Assembly (NCBI GenBank): GCA_014384285.1
Contig: JACNGE010000006.1
Location: 62,001 to 126,000, forward strand
DNA from: Actinomycetota bacterium
GTDB lineage: Bacteria > Actinomycetota > Acidimicrobiia > Actinomarinales > Actinomarinaceae
Length of the DNA stretch: 64,000 bases
Reading direction: 5' to 3'
Shown here: positions 1 through 8,890 of the stretch, piece after piece
Numbering within the stretch: the stretch's first letter is position 1
Layout: every line of letters begins with the position of its first letter
Position numbers and translations under genes: made by a program
Notes under the pieces: model-generated
Seen by the model: only the letters and a program-made list of their open reading frames with translations
Told to the model about the DNA's origin: nothing
The model's database searches: none

Positions 1-235
1 TATTTGATATTTCAACTTCAACCTCCAAATATTCTGATACGTACTTTGAAGTCTCTCTTGCCCTCAAAACAGGAGATGAAATTATTTTATCAATCTTAAA
101 ATTATTTTTAATATAGATTCCAGCACCCACGGCTTGGGTGATTCCTTTTTCACTCAATCTGTAACCTGGGATGTCTCCATACATTATATTTTTTTGATTA
201 TGGACTTCCCCATGTCTTAAAAATAATTTACTCAT
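1..235 (-). CDS. Histidine phosphatase family (phosphoglycerate mutase-like) protein, truncated by window start
   Basis: Reverse complement from ATG at 235 reads MSKLFLRHGEVHNQKNIMYGDIPGYRLSEKGITQAVGAGIYIKNNFKIDKIISSPVLRARETSKYVSEYLEVEVEIS; RHGE and SPxxRARET motifs. Not in the ORF track because it runs off the edge. Confidence 0.85.
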   Translation of the reverse strand, partial: MSKLFLRHGEVHNQKNIMYGDIPGYRLSEKGITQAVGAGIYIKNNFKIDKIISSPVLRARETSKYVSEYLEVEVEISN

Positions 236-273
236 AATTACAGGGTAGTTTCAATATATATTAAAATTCAAAC

Positions 274-624
274 ATGGGATTAAACAAAGAAGAAGAAGAA
301 ATATTAAAACAGATAGAACTTGAGCTATCTAAAGAAGATCCTGACCTAGCAAAAACTGTTGAAACATCGACTCTATCAAGTTTTTCTAGAACCAGATCTA
401 TTGTATCTTTCGTTACATTCATCATCGGTCTATTGACTATGTTTGGAAGCTACATATTGCAGCCGATTATCGCTATGGCGGGTTTTGCACTAATGGCAGT
501 ATCCGGATACGTATTCGTAAGAAATACAAAAGCTTTACTTAAAGCTGAGAATATAAATGAATGGAATTTCAAACAGGTATATACGGTTATAAGAAATAAA
601 GATACCTCTAGACAAACTAAATAG
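274..624 (+). CDS. DUF3040-like actinobacterial membrane protein
   Basis: N-terminus EEEEILKQIELELSKEDPDLA followed by two hydrophobic segments, typical DUF3040 layout. Confidence 0.75.
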   Translation: MGLNKEEEEILKQIELELSKEDPDLAKTVETSTLSSFSRTRSIVSFVTFIIGLLTMFGSYILQPIIAMAGFALMAVSGYVFVRNTKALLKAENINEWNFKQVYTVIRNKDTSRQTK

Positions 625-667
625 AATTAATTAAATTTAATATACATCACTATTTAGGAGTAAGGTT

Positions 668-1159
668 TTGAAAAGAGATGCTTTTACATCAAAGCAAGCA
701 AGTTATTTAACTGGCTGTACATCGCATCAATTAAGGTACTGGGATAAAGTTAAACTTGTTTCACCCAGCATCCAATCCTCAAATGGTAAACCCGGAGTAC
801 CAAAGCTCTATTCTTTTAGAGATATAGTCTCACTCAGGGTAGTTAAAACTTTACTTGATAATGGCATGAGTATTCAAAGAGTTCGTAGAGCTTGGAAATA
901 TTTAACCAAAAATGGAAATCTTGTCGGAGAGCTCTCAGAGGTTAAATTAGTTTCTGATGGTGAAACTATTTACTCAGTAGAAGAAGAGCAAGTTTTCGAT
1001 GCTCTCAAATCAGGACAGCTTGCATTTTTTGAAACAATTGATGATGTAGCAAAAGAGGTCAAAGAAGATGTTTCAAAATTTGAACTTGATAAAGAGAGAT
1101 TTTTAAACTTACTCACTAGAGTAGAAGAAGATGTCATTAATCAAGAGATGCAAGCTTAA
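668..1159 (+). CDS. MerR-family transcriptional regulator
   Basis: TTG start; wHTH SKQASYLTGCTSHQLRYWDKVKLVSPS...LYSFRDIVSLRVVKTLLDNGMSIQRVRRA. Confidence 0.85.
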   Translation: MKRDAFTSKQASYLTGCTSHQLRYWDKVKLVSPSIQSSNGKPGVPKLYSFRDIVSLRVVKTLLDNGMSIQRVRRAWKYLTKNGNLVGELSEVKLVSDGETIYSVEEEQVFDALKSGQLAFFETIDDVAKEVKEDVSKFELDKERFLNLLTRVEEDVINQEMQA

Positions 1160-1179
1160 TCCAAAAGATAACTTTAACT

Positions 1180-1692
1180 GTGGGTAATTTAAACACACAA
1201 AAGACGTTAATTCTTAATTCAACTTTTCAACCACTCTCACTTGCTACGCCACAAAGAGCACTATCACTTTTATTAGATAAAAAGATTAATGTACTCAAAG
1301 AGTCAAACAACGAATTGAGATCTGTAAATCAATCTATTTTAATTCCTAAAGTTGGAGTATTAACTTATTACGTTAAAGCTCCATATGCTAGAAGGGTTGC
1401 ATTAAATAGAGAAAATATTTTTATCAGGGATTCATTTTGTTGCCAATACTGTGGAAATGCTTCAGAATCAATAGATCACATCATACCCAAATCTAAAGGC
1501 GGGTCTCATGAGTGGAGTAATGTTGTAGCCTGTTGTAAAAAATGCAACCTGTTAAAAGCTGACAAGCTTTTAAATAAGACAATATTAAAACTAAAAAAAA
1601 TTCCGAACACTCCAGAAGGTAATTTTTGGATAAAAGCAATCATTGGTAACAACCCTGATCCAGATTGGATGGAGTACTTAATTACTGCCTAA
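1180..1692 (+). CDS. HNH endonuclease family protein
   Basis: GTG start; CxxC...SIDHIIPKSKGGSHEWSNVVACCKKCN HNH motif. Confidence 0.9.
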   Translation: MGNLNTQKTLILNSTFQPLSLATPQRALSLLLDKKINVLKESNNELRSVNQSILIPKVGVLTYYVKAPYARRVALNRENIFIRDSFCCQYCGNASESIDHIIPKSKGGSHEWSNVVACCKKCNLLKADKLLNKTILKLKKIPNTPEGNFWIKAIIGNNPDPDWMEYLITA

Positions 1693-1710
1693 AATTTTTT
1701 TATCATTTTG

Positions 1711-1760
1711 TGTTGCGTGATGTCATAAAGTGTCATATAATGTCAGAAAGTGGTTCAAGG
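1711..1760 (+). promoter_or_regulatory. Putative MraZ operator / dcw promoter: five tandem 10-bp units starting TG(T/G), overlapping a -10 TATAAT (1736-1741) and -35-like TTGCGT (1713-1718)
   Basis: tgttgcgtga|tgtcataaag|tgtcatataa|tgtcagaaag|tggttcaagg; the two hexamers are separated by 17 bp. Confidence 0.7.
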
Positions 1761-1776
1761 CACGAAAGGCGGAGAA

Positions 1777-2202
1777 GTGTTCCTTGGTGAATATAAACAT
1801 ACAATGGACTCGAAGGGTAGAGTAGTAATTCCTTCTAAGTTCAGAAAAGAGCTTCAACAGGGCTGTGTAGTTACTAAGGGACTAGATAATTGTTTACAGA
1901 TTCTTACAAAGAAAAACTGGAACCAAGAATCTGAAAAAATGGCATCTCTGCCTTCAACCGATAAAACTTCTCGACAGCTGAGAAGAGCTTTGTTTTCTGG
2001 CGCAGTAGACTCATCTTTAGATTCTGCAGGCAGAATACAAATACCAGAAAATCTTAGGATGTATAGCAACATCAAAGAAAATGATGACGTTACTGTTACT
2101 GGTTCTGGACCTGTCATTGAAATTTGGGCAACAAAAACCTGGAAAAAAATTCAAAGTGATTCTGATGATGCATTTGCAAATATCAATGAAGTGAAAGGAT
2201 AA
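1777..2202 (+). CDS. mraZ: Division/cell wall cluster transcriptional regulator MraZ
   Basis: FLGEYKHTMDSKGRVVIPSKFR and SLDSAGRIQIPENLR, two AbrB/MraZ repeats. GTG at 1777 preferred over 1750 (preceded by AAAGGCGGAGAA). Confidence 0.95.
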   Translation: MFLGEYKHTMDSKGRVVIPSKFRKELQQGCVVTKGLDNCLQILTKKNWNQESEKMASLPSTDKTSRQLRRALFSGAVDSSLDSAGRIQIPENLRMYSNIKENDDVTVTGSGPVIEIWATKTWKKIQSDSDDAFANINEVKG

Positions 2203-2210
2203 GTTCATAG

Positions 2211-2287
2211 CCAGCTCTCTAGACAACTAAATTGGAATACCCTTACTCCGCCCAACTTTCCAATTGGAGCCAGTTCTAGAGAGCTGG
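2211..2287 (+). ncRNA. Structured cis-regulatory RNA candidate in rsmH (mraW) 5' leader; possible mraW RNA motif
   Basis: Perfect 13-bp outer stem CCAGCTCTCTAGA (2211-2223)/TCTAGAGAGCTGG (2275-2287); 8-bp inner stem AATTGGAA (2230-2237)/TTCCAATT (2258-2265); asymmetric internal loop; 20-nt apical loop tacccttactccgcccaact. Confidence 0.6.
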
Positions 2288-2289
2288 GT

Positions 2290-3207
2290 ATGAATACAAA
2301 CAGGGCAGGGTATTTACCACATAGTGGTGTTATGGCTGGAGAGCTAACTTCAATGGTTGAACAGCTTCCTAGCGGTACTTTTATTGATGCTACTTATGGA
2401 TATGGATCACATTTTGAATTATTAAAAAAGTATACTCATCTAAATTTAATTGGATTTGACAGAGACTATGAAGCTGTTTCCTCAAGTAGCAAAGAAAATC
2501 TAGTCTATAAATCAAACTTTTCTGATATTCCTAATTTTCTTATTGAGATGAACAAAACACCTATAAGTGGAATTTTTTATGATTTTGGCCTCTCTTCCCA
2601 TCAGATTGACTCACAGCAACGAGGATTTTCATTTCAACAAAGTAGTGAACTAGACATGAGAATGGACCAGGAAAGTGAGAAGACAGCCAAGGAGGTAGTT
2701 AACAATTATTCCTTTGAAGAGTTGTTGGATGTTTTCAATAAATACAGTGAAGATAAATTTGCATATTTGATTTCACAAAAAATTGTGGAAGAACGACCCA
2801 TAGCTACAACTTTGGAATTAGTTGAGGTAATCAAAAATGCTTTACCAAAACAAAATCCTATCTACACAACAAAAACAATTAGAAGAATATTTCAAGGTAT
2901 AAGAATTGAAGTTAATGAAGAGTTATCAGAAATCAAGTCGGCACTTGAGGGAATTAAAAATCACATACAGTCAAATGGAGCAATAATCTGTATTTCCTAT
3001 CACTCTCTGGAGGATAAAATTGTTAAAACGTTCATGAACGAGGTTACGACTTTTTGCTTATGTGATCCGAAGGCACCTATATGTAGTTGTAATACAACAC
3101 AAGAGTTTAGATATTTCAAGAAAAAAAAGTATTCGCCCACTTCAGAAGAAATCTCAATAAATCCCAGAGCTAAGTCTGCAATTATGAGAGGAGTTTTAAA
3201 ACTATGA
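2290..3207 (+). CDS. rsmH: 16S rRNA (cytosine(1402)-N4)-methyltransferase RsmH
   Basis: FIDATYGYGSHFELLKK, GFDRD, DFGLSSHQID...RGFSF, SYHSLEDKIVK motifs. Confidence 0.97.
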   Translation: MNTNRAGYLPHSGVMAGELTSMVEQLPSGTFIDATYGYGSHFELLKKYTHLNLIGFDRDYEAVSSSSKENLVYKSNFSDIPNFLIEMNKTPISGIFYDFGLSSHQIDSQQRGFSFQQSSELDMRMDQESEKTAKEVVNNYSFEELLDVFNKYSEDKFAYLISQKIVEERPIATTLELVEVIKNALPKQNPIYTTKTIRRIFQGIRIEVNEELSEIKSALEGIKNHIQSNGAIICISYHSLEDKIVKTFMNEVTTFCLCDPKAPICSCNTTQEFRYFKKKKYSPTSEEISINPRAKSAIMRGVLKL

Positions 3208-3527
3208 GTAAAAAGTTGATTTTTCGAACAATGTTTATTTCTATATTTTTTTCTGTAGTTTTTAACTTATATCTTAATTTAGAAATAAACTCACTAGCAT
3301 CCGAGTTAAATAAAGTTAACTTTGAAATAATTGACCTTGAAAGAAAGAAACAATCAGTAGAAGTCTTGTATATTGAAAAATACTCAATTCAAAATATTGA
3401 TCTATTATCTAAAAATAATTCATATACACGACTAGATATACATCAAACTAACAGAGATTTAGAGGCACCTTATAGATCTAAGTCAAGTGATAGTGATTCA
3501 GCAACTATTTTAGGTTTTGGAAAATAA
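3204..3527 (+). CDS. ftsL: FtsL-like small bitopic division protein
   Basis: Single N-terminal TM then coiled-coil-like segment; position between rsmH and ftsI; ATGA overlap with rsmH. Confidence 0.7.
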   Translation: MSKKLIFRTMFISIFFSVVFNLYLNLEINSLASELNKVNFEIIDLERKKQSVEVLYIEKYSIQNIDLLSKNNSYTRLDIHQTNRDLEAPYRSKSSDSDSATILGFGK

Positions 3528-3528
3528 T

Positions 3529-5205
3529 ATGAAATATAAGAAAGTAAAAGAGATTTTCCTTTTTGGGCTTATAAACTTAATATTTTTCTCAGGTGCTCTA
3601 TTATTTATATCTACTGTTTATGAAGTTCAATTTTCTAATTCTGAATACTTCCAAAACCAAGCACTTTCTTACAGAGAGAAGTTCGAAATTCTTGAAGCTG
3701 CAAGAGGGTCAATTTATGATCGTAATTTAAATGTTGTTTCCAGCAGTGTTCAATCATTTGACATAGGTATAAGACCCGATGAGGTAGATAATAAAGAGGA
3801 GTTGAGCGAACTTTTAGCAGTATTTCTTAATTTAGATAGTGATGAAATATTAAATCAACTTGAAGCAAGAAGTAGTTATTTTTATCTTGTCAGGAATGTT
3901 GATTTTGATATTGGTAGTGAAATTAAAAGCTGGAACTATAAAGGAGTTTACCCAGAAGTCTCTTCAAAAAGAATTATTCACTCTGAACCATTAAAAAAAA
4001 TTGTAGGAAGTGTTGATCCCGACAACAACGGAATAGAGGGCTTAGAGTTGTATTTTAATTCTCGTCTAACTGGTAAAGATGGAGAATTAAGATACGAGGC
4101 AGCACCAAATGGTTCAATTATTCCACAAGGAGAAATCAGAACAATACAGCCTATTCATGGGGAGGATTTAATACTTTCATTAGATGGAGACTTACAGTAC
4201 TTGTCTGAAAATCTATGTACTCAAGCTTTAGTCGAAACAAAGGCATTTAATTGTTCTGTTGTGTTTGTAAATGCCATTAATGGCGAAGTTCTTATTTCAG
4301 CAGAAAAAAAATCTTCAAATACAGAGGCTTATAATATAAATCTAATAAGTGGTCGAGCCAATTATGAGCCGGGGTCAGCATTAAAGATATTTACAGTAGG
4401 TTCAGCATTAGAAAATAAATTGATAACTCCGGATACAGTTTTTGAAGTTCCTGACAAAATTGAAATCATTAGAAACTCTTGTCAAGAAGGGTATACAGGT
4501 AAGGACAAAGGTTGTTTTAGAGATTTTCTCAAACATGAAGACTATCAGCTAACTGTTAGAGAAATCATCGAAAGATCCTCAAATGTGGGTACAATTTTAG
4601 CAACAGAAAATTCTGACATAAACAATATCGAAAGCTTTCTAAAAAAATTTGGTTTTGCTAACAAAACGGGAGTTGAATTGAGCGGAGAGTCCAAGGGAAG
4701 TTTTACAGAGTACAATATCTGTAAGACATGTTTGAGTTCTTTATCAATCGGGTATTCAATCAATGTATCGCAGTACCAAATGGTTAGGGCCTACAGCATA
4801 ATTGCAAATGGTGGCAAAAGTGTGGAGCTAACGTTAACCAGAGGTTTAGATAAAAACATGTCTCAAAATAATATAATCTCTGAAGAGTTGTCTCTACAGT
4901 TGAAAGATTTACTTATTAACGTAGTTGAAGGAAAAAATGGAACTGGAAAATCTCTTAAAATGGATAATTATACAATCGGAGGAAAAACTGGTACGAGTAG
5001 GACTCACATAGAAGGAGTCGGGTACTCAGATAGTAGATTCAACACCTCCTTCACAGGATTTATTGAGACAGATGAAGGACCAGTCGTTGGTTCAGTACTG
5101 CTTTGGGGAGCATCTATATCACCCAGATCTGAGTATGTAACTGGTGGTTCCACTGCAGCTCCAATATTTAAGACTATTGTTAGTTATTTGGTTCCAGGTG
5201 AGTAA
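3529..5205 (+). CDS. ftsI: Peptidoglycan D,D-transpeptidase FtsI/PBP2-like
   Basis: RGSIYDRN, PGSALKIF (SxxK), RSSNVGT (SxN), GGKTGTS (KTG). ATG 3529 used; track TTG at 3517 is an alternative. Confidence 0.93.
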   Translation: MKYKKVKEIFLFGLINLIFFSGALLFISTVYEVQFSNSEYFQNQALSYREKFEILEAARGSIYDRNLNVVSSSVQSFDIGIRPDEVDNKEELSELLAVFLNLDSDEILNQLEARSSYFYLVRNVDFDIGSEIKSWNYKGVYPEVSSKRIIHSEPLKKIVGSVDPDNNGIEGLELYFNSRLTGKDGELRYEAAPNGSIIPQGEIRTIQPIHGEDLILSLDGDLQYLSENLCTQALVETKAFNCSVVFVNAINGEVLISAEKKSSNTEAYNINLISGRANYEPGSALKIFTVGSALENKLITPDTVFEVPDKIEIIRNSCQEGYTGKDKGCFRDFLKHEDYQLTVREIIERSSNVGTILATENSDINNIESFLKKFGFANKTGVELSGESKGSFTEYNICKTCLSSLSIGYSINVSQYQMVRAYSIIANGGKSVELTLTRGLDKNMSQNNIISEELSLQLKDLLINVVEGKNGTGKSLKMDNYTIGGKTGTSRTHIEGVGYSDSRFNTSFTGFIETDEGPVVGSVLLWGASISPRSEYVTGGSTAAPIFKTIVSYLVPGE

Positions 5206-6620
5206 TGAACCTATCAAATGAGATTCAACAATTTGATAAATTAGAAATTGATTTTGATAAATTAGTTAACAGCACACAAGATATATATGAAGGCTGTGTT
5301 CTAATAATTAACTTACATGATAAAAATCGACTCAATGAGTTTGTTGACGACAGCCTTACCAAAAAAGTAGAAATGATCATTACCTCAACTAAGTGTGATA
5401 TTAAATCAGAAAACATTGTTAAGTTTAAGAACTTTAATGAAGTTTATAATCACGCAGTACATAAAATGTTGCCTAATCTTAATTCAATAAATTTTTTTGG
5501 GATTACTGGTACCAATGGTAAAACAACAACTGGATACTACCTAAACCAACTTCTGGGTAAAAACTCATTATTTATTGGTACCACTGAACAGAACTTATTT
5601 AAAGAAATTACTAATGAAGAACATCTGACTACCCCAAAATTATTTAATATTTTCAAATTATTGAGAAAAGAAAAATACAAGGAAATTAAAAATGTTATCT
5701 TGGAGGTTTCATCTCACGCCTTAGATCAAAATAGACTTGAGGGAATAAACTTTTTAATTTCAGGGTTCACTAATTTGTCACAAGATCACTTTGATTATCA
5801 TAAGAATATAGAGGATTATTTTCAAGCTAAGCAAAAGTTATTTCATGAAGAAATGTCTCAACAATTTGTATATATTGATGATGGGTGGGGGAAAAAATTA
5901 AAAGACACTACTAGAAATAAATCATACAGCGTTGGTTATTCACAAGATAATGATTTGCACATTACTTCGATGTATAAAAATACTAAAAATAATACTTTTA
6001 TAAATTTTTCTTTAGAAGGAAATGATTACAGTGTAGAACTGCCATTCATAGGACCTAATATAGATCAAAACTATCTATTAGCTGTTGGCATGGCGTACTT
6101 CTCAAACGCTATAGGAATAAAAGATATAATTCAGAATTCTTCAAATATTAAAAATCCAAAGGGTAGATTTGAAAACATTTCTTACAATGGCAATGATATT
6201 TTTATTGACTACGCACACACGCCAGAAGCAATAAAGAGAGCAGTAGATGTTGCTAAAGATAGTTATGACAAGGTCATTGTAATCATGGGTGCTGGAGGTA
6301 ATAGGGACAGCATTAAAAGAAGCTCCATGGGTAAAGCTGCTAATCATGCTGACAAGGTAATAATAACTAACGATAACCCTAGGAAAGAAAATCCTATGGA
6401 AATAGCAAAAGAAATTTTAAAAGGTATAAATCTGAACAAAGATGTAGAAATTATTCTTGATAGGAGACTCGCAATTAAGAAAGGTATTGATTTACTTGAA
6501 GGAGACGATGCTCTACTAGTATTAGGTAAAGGTCATGAAAATACACAAGAGCTTAAAGAGGGTCATGTTAGTTTTGATGATTCGATAGTAGTAAACGAAA
6601 TAATTAAAGAAGAAAAATGA
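5205..6620 (+). CDS. murE: UDP-MurNAc-tripeptide synthetase MurE
   Basis: GITGTNGKTTT Walker A; GNRDSIKRSSMG; DNPRKENP motif (DNPR typical of meso-DAP adding enzymes). Confidence 0.93.
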   Translation: MNLSNEIQQFDKLEIDFDKLVNSTQDIYEGCVLIINLHDKNRLNEFVDDSLTKKVEMIITSTKCDIKSENIVKFKNFNEVYNHAVHKMLPNLNSINFFGITGTNGKTTTGYYLNQLLGKNSLFIGTTEQNLFKEITNEEHLTTPKLFNIFKLLRKEKYKEIKNVILEVSSHALDQNRLEGINFLISGFTNLSQDHFDYHKNIEDYFQAKQKLFHEEMSQQFVYIDDGWGKKLKDTTRNKSYSVGYSQDNDLHITSMYKNTKNNTFINFSLEGNDYSVELPFIGPNIDQNYLLAVGMAYFSNAIGIKDIIQNSSNIKNPKGRFENISYNGNDIFIDYAHTPEAIKRAVDVAKDSYDKVIVIMGAGGNRDSIKRSSMGKAANHADKVIITNDNPRKENPMEIAKEILKGINLNKDVEIILDRRLAIKKGIDLLEGDDALLVLGKGHENTQELKEGHVSFDDSIVVNEIIKEEK

Positions 6621-7675
6621 TAGCAACAATAGTTTCTGGAGGGATAAGCTTTTTATTTGTTCTGTTCTTTACTGCTATTGGAACAAACTTATTTAAGTCT
6701 AGAAATATTGGCCAATCAATTCAAGAAGAACTCACTCACCATGATCATAAAAAAGGTACTCCAACAATGGGTGGCGTGTTTATTGTTGCAGGTACTTACT
6801 TTGGCTTTTTACTTGCACATATAAACTTTTGGACAATTGGGCAAGGTTTCAAGATCGAGATTGATTATCTCAATCTTGAAGTTTTTAGCCTTCTTTTATT
6901 TGGTACATTGATGGCTCTAGTTGGTTTTCTTGATGATTTTCTCAAAGTACAAAAAGGAAGAAATCTAGGACTTAGTGCTAAGAATAAATTATTTCTACAA
7001 ATAATTGTCGGTTCATTCATTAGTTATTATTTTTACTTATGGGACTACTCAACAACGCTGTATCTTTTTAGTGGATTTGGGATAGAGATAGGTATTTTCA
7101 AATGGTTTGTAGTTGTTCTATTTATTGTTGGTTTTAGTAATGCAGTTAATTTAACAGATGGCCTCGACGGCTTGGTTGCAGGGAGTTCCACCTTATCTTT
7201 TGGTGGAATATTAGTAATGGCTTTTTGGATTTTTAGACATCCAGAATATTATTTTGCATTTATGAATAATTCTTTTTTATCACTTGATTTAGCTATTTTA
7301 GTTTCATCTCTTGCTGGTTCCTGCCTAGGATTTCTCTGGTGGAATACAACTCCAGCTAGAATAATCATGGGAGATGTTGGATCTCTTTTCTTAGGAGCTA
7401 TGTTTCCTATAATTCTATTCTCTATTGGAGCTGACTTACTGATATTATTTATCTGTATGCTTTATGTAGTTGAAGCACTATCCGTAATTATTCAAGTAGG
7501 ATCTTTTAAATTAAGAGGAGTCAGAGTTTTGAAAATGGCACCTCTTCATCATCATTTTGAAATGAAAAACTGGGCAGAAACAACGATAATAGTTAGATTT
7601 TGGATAGTTAATGGCATCTTTGTAGTTATAGCCCTCGGTCTTTTTTATGGAGACTGGGTATTATTCGGTAATTAG
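6617..7675 (+). CDS. mraY: Phospho-MurNAc-pentapeptide transferase MraY
   Basis: HDHKKGTPTMGG, NAVNLTDGLDGLVAG, APLHHHFE motifs. Confidence 0.97.
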   Translation: MIATIVSGGISFLFVLFFTAIGTNLFKSRNIGQSIQEELTHHDHKKGTPTMGGVFIVAGTYFGFLLAHINFWTIGQGFKIEIDYLNLEVFSLLLFGTLMALVGFLDDFLKVQKGRNLGLSAKNKLFLQIIVGSFISYYFYLWDYSTTLYLFSGFGIEIGIFKWFVVVLFIVGFSNAVNLTDGLDGLVAGSSTLSFGGILVMAFWIFRHPEYYFAFMNNSFLSLDLAILVSSLAGSCLGFLWWNTTPARIIMGDVGSLFLGAMFPIILFSIGADLLILFICMLYVVEALSVIIQVGSFKLRGVRVLKMAPLHHHFEMKNWAETTIIVRFWIVNGIFVVIALGLFYGDWVLFGN

Positions 7676-8890
7676 TTGAAGAATTTAATAATTGGCTATG
7701 GGATAACTGGTAAATCTGTTGAAAAGTACCTCATAAAGAAAGAAATTGACTATTTAATTCATGATGACATTCCAGAAAACTTATCAGAAGTAAAGGAAAC
7801 TCTAATTTTCAAAGATGAAGATTTCAATAATATATATGAAGTAATAATATCACCTGGAATAAGCCCTGATAATCCTTTAGTTGAAAAGTTTTTGTCTAAA
7901 AATATACCAATTAAAACGGACATCGATCTTTTTGCATCATATTACAAGGGAAACATAATTGGAGTAACAGGCACAAATGGAAAAACTACATTTGTAAAAG
8001 AACTATCTAAGTTTCTTAATCTAAACAATATTCAAAATCATACTGCTGGGAACGTAGGAGTCTCACCATTAGAAATATCTGAAAACATTTATGATTACGT
8101 AATTTTAGAACTTTCAAGTTATCAACTTCACTACACTTCCAAGCTAAATTTAGACCTAGCTATTATTTTAAATATTTATTCTGATCATATTGACTGGCAT
8201 AAAACATTTACGAACTATTCATCCAGCAAGATAAAAATATTGAGCTTCCTTGACACTTTAAAAGGTGAAAGAAAGGTAATTGGTTCCAATAATGATGTTA
8301 TCAAATCTAATTTACCTATTACCTCACCTTTGCATAAATTGACTAGTTCAAAAATACACCCAGAACTACTGATTGCTTTAGGGGAGAGTATTAAAATCAT
8401 TGGAGGCCAAGATCTCTATAATCTTTTTTGCGAGTATATCAAAGTTAATGAAATTAACTATCCCCATAGGTTGGAAGAGTTTAAAAAGTTAGACAAGCAA
8501 AATGTGACATTTATTAATGATTCAAAAGCTACAAATTATCATGCAGTAAGCCAAGCAACAAAGTTATTCTCACAAGATGAGGTTGAAGGAGTATTGATAT
8601 TACATGGGATAACCAAGGAAACATCTGAAAACAGCTTAGATATTGATCCATCTTTTAAAAAAATAATTATTCCTCATTCAATGAATGTTAAGCTTAGTGC
8701 GCACAGTGCTGAGGTTATATACATAGATAGCATTTTAGATTTAAAAGAGAAGCTTGAATCATTAATTTCATGTAATCAAGTAATTCTATTTTCCTGCGGA
8801 GGAGCAAGTTTCAACGATTTCAAGAACTACGAAGAGAGAGGAAACTATTTTAAAGATTTAATTACAAGCATGGATTTAAAGAATGATTAA
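7676..8890 (+). CDS. murD: UDP-MurNAc-L-alanine--D-glutamate ligase MurD
   Basis: TTG start; GVTGTNGKTT, ELSSYQL, NDSKATN motifs. Confidence 0.93.
   Translation: MKNLIIGYGITGKSVEKYLIKKEIDYLIHDDIPENLSEVKETLIFKDEDFNNIYEVIISPGISPDNPLVEKFLSKNIPIKTDIDLFASYYKGNIIGVTGTNGKTTFVKELSKFLNLNNIQNHTAGNVGVSPLEISENIYDYVILELSSYQLHYTSKLNLDLAIILNIYSDHIDWHKTFTNYSSSKIKILSFLDTLKGERKVIGSNNDVIKSNLPITSPLHKLTSSKIHPELLIALGESIKIIGGQDLYNLFCEYIKVNEINYPHRLEEFKKLDKQNVTFINDSKATNYHAVSQATKLFSQDEVEGVLILHGITKETSENSLDIDPSFKKIIIPHSMNVKLSAHSAEVIYIDSILDLKEKLESLISCNQVILFSCGGASFNDFKNYEERGNYFKDLITSMDLKND

Noticed and set aside
1854-2226. Minus-strand ORFs across mraZ and the mraZ-rsmH spacer
   Set aside because: Shadow ORFs antisense to a clear mraZ; the spacer is better explained by the RNA hairpin.
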